A stretch of 64,000 nt of DNA. Source: Variovorax guangxiensis. Its GTDB lineage: Bacteria; Pseudomonadota; Gammaproteobacteria; Burkholderiales; Burkholderiaceae_C. Below are positions 44,398 through 53,154 of this stretch, one piece after another (positions within the stretch are counted from its first letter, which is position 1; each line of letters begins with the position of its first letter). The DNA is taken from NCBI RefSeq assembly GCF_003952165.1, contig NZ_RXFT01000002.1:372001-436000 (forward strand). Reading direction: 5' to 3'. The notes below the pieces were generated by a model that saw only the letters and a list, made by a program, of their open reading frames with translations, was not told the DNA's origin and ran no database searches. Made by a program: the position numbers and the translations under genes.

Positions 44398-46443
44398 ATG
44401 TCTGATGCGCTGCTGACCGTTGCACCGCAGCGATGGGCGCTGCTGGCCTATGCGCGGCTGCGCTCGCTGTGGCAGCGCTGGTTCCTGTGGCTGCTGCTGG
44501 CGGTGCTGGTGTCGGTGCTGCTGGTCACGGTGGTGTGGCTCGCGGGCCGGCACGAGGTCGAGCAGGTGCAGGCCGCGCTCGATCGCGACACCGCCGACGC
44601 GGTCTCCGACCTTCGCAGCGGCTTCCAGCGCAACGCGCAGAGCCTGCGCGCCACGCAGGCGCCGGGCGCCGATGCCGCGAAGTGGTCGGAGGTGGCCTCG
44701 GCATTGCTGCGCGAGCACCGCGAATGGCTGCGGCTCGAATGGCGCGACTCCGCGCTGCGCCCGCTTCAGGCCGTCAATACGCCCTACCGCATGCGCGTGC
44801 TCGACGAGGACACGCGCGGCCCCGATCAGTCCGACGTGTCGCTGGCCTGCGCCGCGGCGCGCAAGCTCGGCGCGTCGGCCTATTCGCCGAGCCACTACGT
44901 GCCCATCGCGGGCGGCGGCGGCATCGAGGTGATGGAACTGTGCGTGCCGATCGACGCAGGCGGCTATCTGGTGGCGAGCTATTCGCTGCGCGACGCGCTG
45001 ATCGAGCTGGTCGGCCCCACGCTCACGCGCGGCCAGGAAGTGGCCTTCACCGAGGCCGACGGCACGCGGCTGGTGGCGCTTGGCAGCTCGCGGCGCACCG
45101 GCACGCGCGTGTTCACCTCGCAGCAGCTCATCGACCTGCCGGGCACCTCGCTGATGCTGCGCGTGGACGGCTGGCGTGCGGCGCCCGACCTGTTCCCGAA
45201 CATGCTGACGGCGCTGGTCACGGCGATCTCCATCGCACTGGTGTCGGTGCTGGTGCTGCTGGCGCGCGACACGCGCCGGCGCCTGCGCGCCGAGCGCGAC
45301 CTGGCCGACGCGCTGGCCTTCCGCAAGGCGATGGAAGACTCGGTCATCACCGGCCTGCGCGCGCGCGACCTGCAGGGCCGCATCACCTACGTGAACCCGG
45401 CCTTCTGCGAGATGGTGGGCTTCAGCCCCGAGGAACTCATGGCGGACAACGCGGAGGCGCCCTACTGGCCCACCGAGCTGGCCCACGAGTACCAGCAGCG
45501 GCAGGCGCGCCGGCTCGCGGGCGGCATGCCGCCGCGCGAGGGCTTCGAATCGGTCTTCATGCGCAAGGACGGCACGCGCTTTCCGGTGCTGATCTTCGAG
45601 GCGCCGCTGATCAACGCGCACAAGGTGCAGACCGGCTGGATGAGCGCGTTCATCGACGTGAGCGAGCAGCGCCGCATCGAGGAGCTCTCGCGCGCCAGCC
45701 AGGAGCGCCTGCAGGCCAGCGCACGGCTGGCCACGGTGGGCGAGATGGCCTCGCTGCTGAGCCACGAGCTGACCCAGCCGCTGGCCGCCATTGCCAGCTA
45801 CGCGAGCGGCTCGCTCAATCTGCTGGGCCCCGACGCCAGGGGCGACCAGGGCGAGGTGGCGATGGCGGTGAAGCGCATCGCCGAGCAGGCCGACCGAGCC
45901 GGCCAGGTGATCCGCAGCGTGCACGACTTCGTGCGCCGGCGCGACCGCACGCGCGAGGCCGTGGCGCCGCAGGCGCTGATCGACGCGGTGCTGCCGCTGG
46001 TGCGGCTGCAGGCGCGCAAGCTGGGCGTGATCATCGAGGTGGTGCTGGAAGACCGGCTGCCCGCGGCCATGTGCGACCGCACCCTGGTCGAGCAGGTGCT
46101 GCTGAACCTCGCGCGCAACGCGATGCAGGCCATGGACAGCCCCGACAATGTCGGCAGCCGCGTGCTGCGGCTGCGCGTGGCGCGTGCCACGACGGTGGGC
46201 GGTGCGGTGCAGGAAGACGGCCGGCGCTGGCTGGAGTTCTCGGTGGCCGATCTCGGCAGCGGCATCGGCCAGGATGTGGCCGAGCGGCTCTTCACGCCCT
46301 TCTTCACCACGCGCGCCGACGGCATGGGGCTCGGCCTGAGCCTGTGCCGCACGGTGGTGGAGCAGCACGGCGGGGCGCTGGTGTACGAGCCCAACAAACC
46401 GCGCGGCACGGTGTTCAGGTTCACGCTTCCGGCGGCGGCTTGA
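44398..46443 (+). CDS. PAS-domain sensor histidine kinase
   Basis: 681 residues: membrane segments at about 29-49 and 268-289 frame a periplasmic sensor region of about 215 residues. A PAS domain follows (about 305-420: R-I-T-Y-V-N-P-A-F-C-E-M-V-G-F-S-P-E-E-L). Next come a HisKA domain with phospho-acceptor H456 in S-H-E-L-T-Q-P-L-A-A-I and an HATPase domain (N-box N-L-A-R-N-A at 570; G-x-G-L-G-L-S near the end). The H-E-L-x-Q-P-L-A-A-I dimerisation helix is of the FixL/DctB class. The stimulus is unknown. The start ATG 44398 is chosen because an upstream extension would read through the repeat. It forms a pair with the FixJ-type gene 43 bases downstream. Confidence 0.9.
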   Translation: MSDALLTVAPQRWALLAYARLRSLWQRWFLWLLLAVLVSVLLVTVVWLAGRHEVEQVQAALDRDTADAVSDLRSGFQRNAQSLRATQAPGADAAKWSEVASALLREHREWLRLEWRDSALRPLQAVNTPYRMRVLDEDTRGPDQSDVSLACAAARKLGASAYSPSHYVPIAGGGGIEVMELCVPIDAGGYLVASYSLRDALIELVGPTLTRGQEVAFTEADGTRLVALGSSRRTGTRVFTSQQLIDLPGTSLMLRVDGWRAAPDLFPNMLTALVTAISIALVSVLVLLARDTRRRLRAERDLADALAFRKAMEDSVITGLRARDLQGRITYVNPAFCEMVGFSPEELMADNAEAPYWPTELAHEYQQRQARRLAGGMPPREGFESVFMRKDGTRFPVLIFEAPLINAHKVQTGWMSAFIDVSEQRRIEELSRASQERLQASARLATVGEMASLLSHELTQPLAAIASYASGSLNLLGPDARGDQGEVAMAVKRIAEQADRAGQVIRSVHDFVRRRDRTREAVAPQALIDAVLPLVRLQARKLGVIIEVVLEDRLPAAMCDRTLVEQVLLNLARNAMQAMDSPDNVGSRVLRLRVARATTVGGAVQEDGRRWLEFSVADLGSGIGQDVAERLFTPFFTTRADGMGLGLSLCRTVVEQHGGALVYEPNKPRGTVFRFTLPAAA

Positions 46444-46486
46444 GCTCGCTTCGGACGACAAACAACTTTTTGCTGGACTTCATGGC

Positions 46487-47113
46487 ATGCAACCGCTGAT
46501 CGACGGCTTGATCTTCATCGTGGACGACGACGCCAGCGTGCGCGAGGCGCTGGCCTGGCTGCTGCGCTCGCGGCGGCTGGCCAGCGAGCACTTCGCGAGC
46601 GCGGAGGCGTTCGAGCAGTTTCTCGACCAGGGCCCGCTGCCGCAGCAGCCGCTGTGCCTGCTGCTGGACGTGCGCATGCCCGGCACCAGCGGGCTGGTGC
46701 TGTTCGACCGCATCGTGGAGCGCGGCCTGCTGCCGGCGATGCCGGTGATCTTTCTCACGGGCCACGCCGATGTGCCCACGGCCGTCGACGCGGTCAAGCG
46801 CGGCGCCTTCGATTTCTGCGAGAAGCCTTTTTCGGACAACGCGCTGGTCGACCGCATCGAGCACGCGCTGAACGCGTCGCTCCAGGCGCTGGAAGTGCAG
46901 CGCGCGCGCCGGGGCCTTGCCGAGCGCGTCAGCGAGCTGACCGAGCGCGAGCGCGACGTGATGCGGCTGGTGATCGAGGGCCTGCCCAACAAGCTCATCG
47001 CCGACCAGCTCGCGATCAGCGTGCGCACGGTGGAGGTCCACCGCGCGCGCGTGTTCGAAAAGATGGAAGTGAAGTCGGCCGTCGAACTGGCCAACCGTCT
47101 ACGAGAACTCTAG
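46487..47113 (+). CDS. FixJ/NarL-type response regulator
   Basis: 208 residues: receiver domain with acidic pocket D13-D14-D15, phosphorylation site D61 (L-L-L-D-V-R-M-P-G), T-G and K-P switch residues, and a C-terminal LuxR-type helix-turn-helix (L-T-E-R-E-R-D-V-M-R-L, R-T-V-E-V-H-R-A-R). It is the partner of the PAS kinase upstream. Another ATG five bases earlier (46482) is out of frame. No target operon is evident in the window. It ends 14 bases from repeat copy 2. Confidence 0.9.
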   Translation: MQPLIDGLIFIVDDDASVREALAWLLRSRRLASEHFASAEAFEQFLDQGPLPQQPLCLLLDVRMPGTSGLVLFDRIVERGLLPAMPVIFLTGHADVPTAVDAVKRGAFDFCEKPFSDNALVDRIEHALNASLQALEVQRARRGLAERVSELTERERDVMRLVIEGLPNKLIADQLAISVRTVEVHRARVFEKMEVKSAVELANRLREL

Positions 47114-47127
47114 CGCCGGATTCTTCG

Positions 47128-47220
47128 CGGAACACCGCGGAACCGGCTTCGCCGGGCCGCTGGTGTTGCCCCCTGCAAGGGGGTTGGCGCAGCGACACGA
47201 AGTGCGCGAAGCCTGGGGGT
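47128..47220 (-). repeat. Structured 3'-end repeat, copy 2
   Basis: Read on the minus strand, it begins at the OmpA-like gene's TGA itself (TGA-CCCCCAGG) and runs about 93 bases, with all hairpins of the element. It fills the gap between the response regulator and the convergent OmpA-like lipoprotein gene. Confidence 0.87.
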
Positions 47221-47783
47221 CAGCCCTTTTCCGCCACGAAGATTTCCACGCGGCGGTTCTGCGCGCGGCCGGCTGCCGTGCCGTTGTCCGCCAGCGGTTC
47301 GCGCGAGCCGCGACCGTCGGTGGTGATGACGGTGGTCGAGACGCCGCGGCTCACGAGGTGGTTGCGCACGCTGTCGGCGCGGCTCACCGAGAGGCGCTCG
47401 TTGCCTTCCTCGCTGCCGGTGCTGTCGGTGTGGCCGACCACGCGCACGCTGGCGGCGGTGGCGCTCTTCAGGCCTTCGGCGACCTTGTCGAGCACCTGCG
47501 CCAGGTTGCGCTTGACGTTGGCGCGGCCGGTATCGAACGACAGCTCGTTCGGGATCACAAGGTGAAGCTGGTTGTCGGCGGTCTGCTCGATCACGACGCC
47601 CGTGCCCTTGGTGGAGGTCTCGAGGTCTGTCTTCAGGGCGGCCAGGCGGGCTGTCCAGCTGTTGGCCGGTGCGGCCGGAGCAACTGCGGGCGCGGGGGCC
47701 GGCGGCGGCGCCGACTGCGATGCGCAGCCCGCGATGAACAGCAACGCGGCGGCGGCCGCGCCAGAAACAACAAACTTCCTCAT
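47220..47783 (-). CDS. OmpA-like lipoprotein, shorter paralogue
   Basis: 187 residues: lipoprotein signal with lipobox F-I-A-G-C20, a Pro/Ala linker, and a C-terminal OmpA domain with V-G-H-T-D-S-T-G-S and N-R-R-V-E-I, the residues that hold the meso-diaminopimelate of peptidoglycan. It tethers the outer membrane to the cell wall. It lies 88 bases downstream of a paralogue on the same strand, with an imperfect hairpin (47822-47853) between. Confidence 0.9.
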   Translation of the reverse strand: MRKFVVSGAAAAALLFIAGCASQSAPPPAPAPAVAPAAPANSWTARLAALKTDLETSTKGTGVVIEQTADNQLHLVIPNELSFDTGRANVKRNLAQVLDKVAEGLKSATAASVRVVGHTDSTGSEEGNERLSVSRADSVRNHLVSRGVSTTVITTDGRGSREPLADNGTAAGRAQNRRVEIFVAEKG

Positions 47784-47871
47784 GAGATTCCCTCTTAATG
47801 GACCAATGGAACGGTGATGGCGGGAACCGGCCTTTCAGCGCGGCCGGTTTCCCTTCGTGTGCTGGAGATCG

Positions 47872-48531
47872 TCAGCCTCGCGGCGCGCGCTCGCCCACGT
47901 AGATTTCGACGCGGCGGTTCTGTGCCCTGCCGGCGTCGCTGTTGTTGTCGGCGATCGGTTCGTGCGAACCGCGGCCTTCGATGCGGAAGATCGCAGCGTT
48001 CACGCCGCGCGCCACGAGGTAGTCGCGGGTGCTGGCGGCGCGTTCTACCGACAGCGGGTTGTTGATGGCGTCCGAGCCGGTGCTGTCGGTGTGGCCGATG
48101 ATGCGCACCTCGGCGTTCGGGTTGCCGCGCAGGCCGCTGGCGAACTGGTCGAGTACCGGCGCGAAATTTGGCTTGATGTTGGCGCGGCCCACGTCGAAGG
48201 ACACGTCGCTCGGAATCTGCAGCTTCAGCTCGTTGTTTTGCGTCTGCGTCACGGCCACGCCGGTGCCCTGGGTGGCGGCCTCCATCTGGCGCTTCTGGTT
48301 TTCCATGCGCTGCGACCACAGGTAGCCGCCCAGCGCGCCGGCTGCCGCGCCGACCACCGCACCGGTGCCGATGGCGCCGCGGTTGCCGCCAGTGGCCGAG
48401 CCGATCGCGGCGCCGCCAAGCGCACCGATGCCGGCACCGATGCCGGTGTTGCGCTGCGTGTCGGTCATGCCGCCCGCGCAGCCGGACAGGACGAGCGCGG
48501 CGGCGGTGGTGGCGAGTACGAACTTTTTCAT
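47872..48531 (-). CDS. OmpA-like lipoprotein with glycine-zipper segment (YiaD type)
   Basis: 219 residues: lipobox V-L-S-G-C18, a glycine-zipper stretch (G-I-G-A-G-I-G-A-L-G-G-A-A-I-G, about 34-85) that can insert in or span a membrane, and a C-terminal OmpA peptidoglycan-binding domain (I-G-H-T-D-S-T-G-S, N-R-R-V-E-I). The start at 48531 follows AAGGGAA. Family members include YiaD/YfiB-like proteins. The two OmpA domains here are clearly paralogous, but only this copy has the glycine zipper. Confidence 0.9.
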   Translation of the reverse strand: MKKFVLATTAAALVLSGCAGGMTDTQRNTGIGAGIGALGGAAIGSATGGNRGAIGTGAVVGAAAGALGGYLWSQRMENQKRQMEAATQGTGVAVTQTQNNELKLQIPSDVSFDVGRANIKPNFAPVLDQFASGLRGNPNAEVRIIGHTDSTGSDAINNPLSVERAASTRDYLVARGVNAAIFRIEGRGSHEPIADNNSDAGRAQNRRVEIYVGERAPRG

Positions 48532-48726
48532 GGCGTTCCCTTTCAAGGTTGGATCAGGCGGCACAGCTTAGCCTTCGGGGAGTGCGTGATGGTACGGGCT
48601 CAAAGCCCTACGGAAAATAAGAAAAGTTTCGTCATCGCGCATGAATGCTGCGATGATTGCTACCAAAGTAATAGCAATGGAGTGGTTGTCCGACAGTGCG
48701 CAGCGGCAGGGGACTGCACGAGCAAT

Positions 48727-48891
48727 TCACGCTTCGGGCGGGCGCTTCCCTTCTTCGGTAACGCGGCCGGCTTCGGGCTCGTCGCCGTCATCGTGCAATT
48801 CACCCTTGTTGCGCCCGGAAAACATGGTCCACCAGATGATCAGGATGAACACGAGTCCTGCGGCGAGGGCTTCAAGCAGAATCAAACCCAT
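48727..48891 (-). CDS. Small single-pass membrane protein
   Basis: 54 residues: a hydrophobic helix (L-L-E-A-L-A-A-G-L-V-F-I-L-I-I-W-W) then a charged tail rich in Asp and Glu. Proteins of this shape with a W-W-T-M-F-S-G-R sequence occur in related Comamonadaceae as far as I recall; the role is unknown. Its ATG shares bases with the mltA ATG on the opposite strand (CATG, 48889-48892), so the promoter must lie inside mltA. The ribosome-binding site is weak, so confidence is moderate. Confidence 0.6.
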   Translation of the reverse strand: MGLILLEALAAGLVFILIIWWTMFSGRNKGELHDDGDEPEAGRVTEEGKRPPEA

Positions 48892-50038
48892 GAGAAATGG
48901 ACTCCAGTGGCTGGTCGGGCTTGTGATCGTAGCAACGCTCGCCGCCTGTTCCACCGGCCCGCGCACCCCCGAGCCGCCTATCCGCCCCCCTGTCAGCCAG
49001 CCACGCGACCTCGGTCCGCTCACAGGCTCGCTCGCACACCCCAAGAGCCGGTGGGTGCCTGTCGGCTGGGGCGAGCTGCCCGGCTTCGGCGAAGACCCGC
49101 TGCACGAGGCGTGGATCGCGCTGCTGGCGAACTGCTCGCGCCCCAACGCCGCCTTCGCGCCGCTGTGCCGCGACGTGCGCCAGCTCGCCATCGCCACCCC
49201 CGAAGAGCAGCGCCAGTGGATGACCGAGCGGCTGCAGCCCTATCGCGTCGAGGCGCTCAATGGCCAGATCGAGGGCAAGCTCACCAGCTACTACGAGCCG
49301 GTGTACGAGGCCTCGCGCGTGCCCACCGCCACCTTCAACGTGCCGATCTACCAGGCGCCCGACGGCCTCGTGCCGCGCCGCCCCTGGTACACGCGCCAGG
49401 AGATCGAGACCCTGCCCGAGGCACAGGCCGCGCTGCGCGGACGCGAGATCGCCTGGATGGCCGACCCGATCGACGCGCTGATGCTGCACATCCAGGGCTC
49501 CGGCCGGCTGCGCATCACCGAGGCCAACGGCTGGCAGCACACCGTGCGCATGGCCTTCTCGGCCACCAACGAGCAGCCCTACCGCAGCGTGCAGCAGTGG
49601 CTCGTCAGCCAGGGCGTGACCAAGGTCGGCAAGTGGCCCGACGACACCAAGGCCTGGGCCGCGCAGAACCCGCAGCGCGTGGCGCAGATGATGTGGAGCA
49701 ACCCGCGCTACGTGTTCTTCCGCGAGGAAACGATGAGCGAGGTCGATGCCGCATTCGGCCCGCGCGGTGCGCAGGGCGTGCCGCTCACGGCCGGCCGCTC
49801 CATCGCGGTGGACCGCGAGAGCATTCCCTACGGCACGCCGGTGTGGCTGGCCTCCAGCGGACCGGCGGCGCAGCTGCAGAAGCTGGTGGTGGCGCAGGAC
49901 ACCGGCAGCGCCATCCTCGGCGCGGTGCGCGCCGACTACTTCGCGGGCACCGGCGCCGAGGCCGGCCGCTTCGCGGCGAGCATGAACCAGCCGCTGCGGC
50001 TGTGGGCGCTGTGGCCGCGGCAGTTGCCTGCGCCCTGA
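48890..50038 (+). CDS. mltA: Membrane-bound lytic murein transglycosylase A
   Basis: 382-residue lipoprotein with lipobox T-L-A-A-C20, followed by the MltA barrel (Y-Y-E-P-V-Y-E near residue 127) and a 3D domain ending with the catalytic region A-Q-D-T-G-S-A-I, whose Asp acts in cleaving the MurNAc-GlcNAc bond to give 1,6-anhydro products. The start at 48890 gives a perfect lipoprotein signal; the open frame upstream to 48641 does not. It is anchored in the outer membrane for wall turnover. Confidence 0.93.
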   Translation: MRNGLQWLVGLVIVATLAACSTGPRTPEPPIRPPVSQPRDLGPLTGSLAHPKSRWVPVGWGELPGFGEDPLHEAWIALLANCSRPNAAFAPLCRDVRQLAIATPEEQRQWMTERLQPYRVEALNGQIEGKLTSYYEPVYEASRVPTATFNVPIYQAPDGLVPRRPWYTRQEIETLPEAQAALRGREIAWMADPIDALMLHIQGSGRLRITEANGWQHTVRMAFSATNEQPYRSVQQWLVSQGVTKVGKWPDDTKAWAAQNPQRVAQMMWSNPRYVFFREETMSEVDAAFGPRGAQGVPLTAGRSIAVDRESIPYGTPVWLASSGPAAQLQKLVVAQDTGSAILGAVRADYFAGTGAEAGRFAASMNQPLRLWALWPRQLPAP

Positions 50039-50196
50039 ATCGCCAGGCGGGCAGATCCGGACCAGGTTTCGATGAAGGGTTTCTGAAAAGACCTGATTTA
50101 ACCTGACTGGAGGCTGATCAATTCACGGAGTCGTCATACGAAGTGCCTAACTTCGCGGGCTGGTTTTTCCCCAACCCACGAAGAAAGACATTGCGC

Positions 50197-52461
50197 ATGA
50201 CCGCAAACACCCGCTCCGACGATCGCCCGGTCGAAATCGAAGACATCGGCACCAACACCACGTCGAACCCCTCCTTCACCGACCTGATCGCCTCGCGCCT
50301 GAGCCGTCGCCACCTGTTCGGCCTGGGCGTCGGCACCGCCGGCACCGCGCTGCTCCAGGCATGCGGCGGCGGTGGCGGCGGGGGTACTGCCTTCCCCGTC
50401 CTTCCTCCGGCTCCGGCGCCTGCCCCGGCGCCCGCGCCCACTCCGGCGCCCAGCCCCGCGCCGATGAAGCTCGGCTTCAATGCCGTTGCCAAGAGCCTCG
50501 CCGACGTCGTGACCGTGCCCGCCGGCTACACCGCCAGCGTGCTGTACCGCCTGGGCGATCCGATCGCCACAAGCGTGGCCGCCTACAGGAACGACGGCAC
50601 CGACGCAGCCGACACCTACGACCGCCGCGCGGGCGACCACCACGACGGCATGACCTACTTCGGCATGAACGCGTCGAACAAGTGGGACGCCACCGGCGCA
50701 TCGCGCGGCCTGCTCGTGATGAACCACGAAGCCATCACGCCGCTGTTCCTGCATCCCGCCGGCCAGACCATCGTCAGCGGCGCGCGCACCGTGGCCGACG
50801 AAGTGCTGCGCGAGTTCTACCTGCATGGCGTGAGCGTGATCGAGGTCAACAAGAGCGGCAGCACCTGGAGCTACAAGCAGGACTCGAGCTTCAACCGCCG
50901 CGTCCACACGCTCACAGAAATGACCCTTTCGGGTCCGGCCGCCAAGACCGACTACGTGAAGACCAAGTACTCGGCCGACGGCAGCAAGACCCGGGGCACG
51001 CTCAACAACTGCGCCAACGGCACCACGCCTTGGGGCACCTACCTGACCTGCGAAGAGAACTGGGCCGGCTACTTCCGTCGCATCACGGGCACTGATGACA
51101 CCAACCGCACAGCCAAGGAGCTGGCTTCCTTCAAGCGCTACGGCATCGGAGGGATAGACAGCAAGACGGGAGCGGAAACCGGCACCGGCCGCGAACTCTG
51201 GGCCACTGTTGCCGGTGGCGACGACATCCACGCCCGCTGGAACACCGAAGTCCTCGGCGCCACCGCCGCCGACGACTACCGCAACGGCTCCAACACCTAC
51301 GGCTGGGTGGTCGAGATCGATCCGTTCACCCCGTCGAGCACGCCGAAGAAGCGCACTGCGCTGGGCCGCTTCGGCCATGAAGGTGCCTGCCTGGGCCCGG
51401 TCGTGGTCGGCAAGCCGCTGGTCTGGTACATGGGCGACGATTCGCGCAACGAGTACATCTACAAGTTCGTCTCCACGAAGAACTGGGACGCGGCCGACAT
51501 CGGCGGCGGCATGGCTGCTGGCGACAAGTACATGGACGACGGCAAACTCTACGTCGCCAAGTTCAAAGCCGACGGCACGGGTGACTGGCTCGAACTGAAG
51601 CTCGGCATCAACAACATCACCGCGAGCTACTCCGCCTATGCCTTCGCCGACGCGGCCGACGTGGTGGTCAATGCGCGCCACGCCGCCGACGCCGCCGGCG
51701 CTACCAAGATGGACCGCCCCGAGTGGACGGCCGTCAACCCGAAGACCGGCGAGGTCTACGTCACGCTGACCAACACCAACGCCAACTCGCGCCCGATCGG
51801 CAAGACCGACGCCGCCAACCCGCGCTTCTACAACGACAAGACGACCACCGGCGCGGACCAGAAGGGCAACCCGAACGGCCACATCGTGCGCTTTGCCGAC
51901 ACCAACGGCGACCCGACCGCGGTGACCTTCAAGTGGGACGTGTACCTGTTCGGTGCTCGTTCGACTGCATCGGCCGACGTGAACCTGTCCGCCCTCGGCG
52001 CCGACAACGACTTCTCCAGCCCCGACGGCATGTGGTTCAGCCAGGCCGCTCCCGGCCTGCTGTGGCTGGAGACCGACGACGGCGCGTACACCGACGTGAC
52101 CAACTGCATGCTGCTGGCCGCCCTGCCGGGCAAGGTCGGCGACGGCGGCGCGAAGACCATCACCAACGTCGACGGTTCCACCACCGCAACTCAGGCTACC
52201 TTCATCGGCAAGGCCCCCGGAACCGATGGCCTGCGCCGCTTCCTCGTCGGTCCCATCGACTGCGAGATCACCGGCATCGCCGAATCCGGCGACGGCCGCG
52301 CGCTGTTCGTGAACATCCAGCACCCGGGTGAGAACACGGCCAGCACGAACATCTCGGATCCGACGAAGTTCCTCAGCCACTGGCCCGATGGCGGCAACGC
52401 CCGCCCGCGCTCGGCGACCATCGTCATCACGAAGAACGACGGCGGCCTGATCGGCCTCTGA
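50197..52461 (+). CDS. phoX: PhoX family Tat-exported alkaline phosphatase
   Basis: 754 residues. A long N-region carries the twin-arginine motif S-R37-R38-H-L-F-G and a hydrophobic stretch ending L-Q-A-C56, so the protein is exported folded and may be lipidated. A Pro-Ala linker (about 66-89) follows, then the DUF839/PhoX propeller. The segment T-C285-E-E-N-W holds the Cys and Glu that bind the Fe/Ca cofactor in PhoX of Pseudomonas fluorescens. PhoX releases phosphate from organic esters outside the cell. A clear Pho box was not found upstream. The start is 50197; an upstream in-frame codon at 50143 adds residues without coding character. Confidence 0.9.
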   Translation: MTANTRSDDRPVEIEDIGTNTTSNPSFTDLIASRLSRRHLFGLGVGTAGTALLQACGGGGGGGTAFPVLPPAPAPAPAPAPTPAPSPAPMKLGFNAVAKSLADVVTVPAGYTASVLYRLGDPIATSVAAYRNDGTDAADTYDRRAGDHHDGMTYFGMNASNKWDATGASRGLLVMNHEAITPLFLHPAGQTIVSGARTVADEVLREFYLHGVSVIEVNKSGSTWSYKQDSSFNRRVHTLTEMTLSGPAAKTDYVKTKYSADGSKTRGTLNNCANGTTPWGTYLTCEENWAGYFRRITGTDDTNRTAKELASFKRYGIGGIDSKTGAETGTGRELWATVAGGDDIHARWNTEVLGATAADDYRNGSNTYGWVVEIDPFTPSSTPKKRTALGRFGHEGACLGPVVVGKPLVWYMGDDSRNEYIYKFVSTKNWDAADIGGGMAAGDKYMDDGKLYVAKFKADGTGDWLELKLGINNITASYSAYAFADAADVVVNARHAADAAGATKMDRPEWTAVNPKTGEVYVTLTNTNANSRPIGKTDAANPRFYNDKTTTGADQKGNPNGHIVRFADTNGDPTAVTFKWDVYLFGARSTASADVNLSALGADNDFSSPDGMWFSQAAPGLLWLETDDGAYTDVTNCMLLAALPGKVGDGGAKTITNVDGSTTATQATFIGKAPGTDGLRRFLVGPIDCEITGIAESGDGRALFVNIQHPGENTASTNISDPTKFLSHWPDGGNARPRSATIVITKNDGGLIGL

Positions 52462-52484
52462 TCGGCGCAACAACCTGCCTCTTC

Positions 52485-52576
52485 CGGGAGACACCGCGGA
52501 ACCGGCTTCGCCGGGCCGCAGGTGTCGCCCCCGGCGAGGGGGGCGCAGCGACACGAAGTGCGCGAAGCCCCGGGGG
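52485..52576 (-). repeat. Structured 3'-end repeat, copy 3
   Basis: About 92 bases, reading on the minus strand from five bases after the Lrp-family stop. In this copy the base of the terminal stem is GACACC/GGTGTC instead of AACACC/GGTGTT, a paired change. It lies between phoX and the convergent regulator. Confidence 0.87.
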
Positions 52577-52581
52577 AGTGC

Positions 52582-53049
52582 CTACTCCCTCGGCAACGGC
52601 AGCGCCGTCTTGTATCTCACCTGCTTCAGCGCAAAGCTGGAGCGGATCTTCTCGATCCCCGGAATCGGCGTGAGTTGCTCCAGGATGAATTTCTCCAGCG
52701 CCGCCATGTCCGCCACCGCGATGCGGATCAGGTAGTCGCTGTCGCCCGTCATCAGGTAGCACTCCATCACCTCGTCGTGCTCGGCGATGCGCTGCTCGAA
52801 GTCGGCGAGCGACTGCTTGCTCTGCGTGGTGAGGCTGATCGAGATGAACACGTTGAGCCCCAGGCCCAGTGCCTTGGCGCTGGCGAGGGCGACGTAGCGG
52901 TCGATCACGCCGTTGGCCTCCAGCACCTTCACGCGCGACAGGCAGGGCGACGGCGAGAGGTGCACGCGTCGCGCCAGCTCCACGTTCGACAGCGCGCCGT
53001 CGCGCTGAAGCTCGTCCAGGATGCGCAGGTCGATGGCGTCGAGTTGCAT
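52582..53049 (-). CDS. Lrp/AsnC family regulator (MdeR/BkdR-like)
   Basis: 155 residues: N-terminal helix-turn-helix (L-D-A-I-D-L-R-I-L-D-E-L-Q-R, S-P-S-P-C-L-S-R-V-K) and a C-terminal RAM ligand-binding domain (M-T-G-D-S-D-Y-L-I-R-I). It is divergent from the E1 gene with 105 bases between. In Pseudomonas putida the Lrp-type MdeR activates mdeAB in the presence of methionine; this gene has the same position relative to an E1 homologue. A near-consensus Lrp box lies in front of the E1 gene. Confidence 0.9.
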   Translation of the reverse strand: MQLDAIDLRILDELQRDGALSNVELARRVHLSPSPCLSRVKVLEANGVIDRYVALASAKALGLGLNVFISISLTTQSKQSLADFEQRIAEHDEVMECYLMTGDSDYLIRIAVADMAALEKFILEQLTPIPGIEKIRSSFALKQVRYKTALPLPRE

Positions 53050-53118
53050 GAAATGCCGTATGGATTGAATTTGACGGAATTTTATGCTGCGACGGCCGCA
53101 TGGGCTTGGCGCTGCCGG

Positions 53119-53133
53119 TAGCTAATTTTGCTC
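53119..53133 (+). promoter_or_regulatory. Lrp-type operator in the regulator/E1 intergenic region
   Basis: The 15 bases TAGCTAATTTTGCTC agree with the E. coli Lrp consensus YAGHAWATTWTDCTR at 13 positions. The site ends 21 bases before the E1 start. A second AT-rich element (53076-53088) lies about 43 bases upstream. Confidence 0.6.
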
Positions 53134-53154
53134 ACTGCGGCCTAAAGTGCCGTC

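Noticed and set aside
43655..44405. Possible transposon remnant at the repeat near 44268
   Set aside because: The repeat has no coding capacity, no target-site duplication and no fixed inverted termini; it is better described as a structured intergenic element.
42871..46461. 1196-codon minus-strand open frame across the nitrilase and kinase genes
   Set aside because: It crosses several well-supported plus-strand genes and the repeat, without any motif.
50080..50110. Possible Pho box before phoX (two CTGA-like repeats)
   Set aside because: The repeats are 10 bases apart rather than 11 and match the CTGTCAT consensus poorly.
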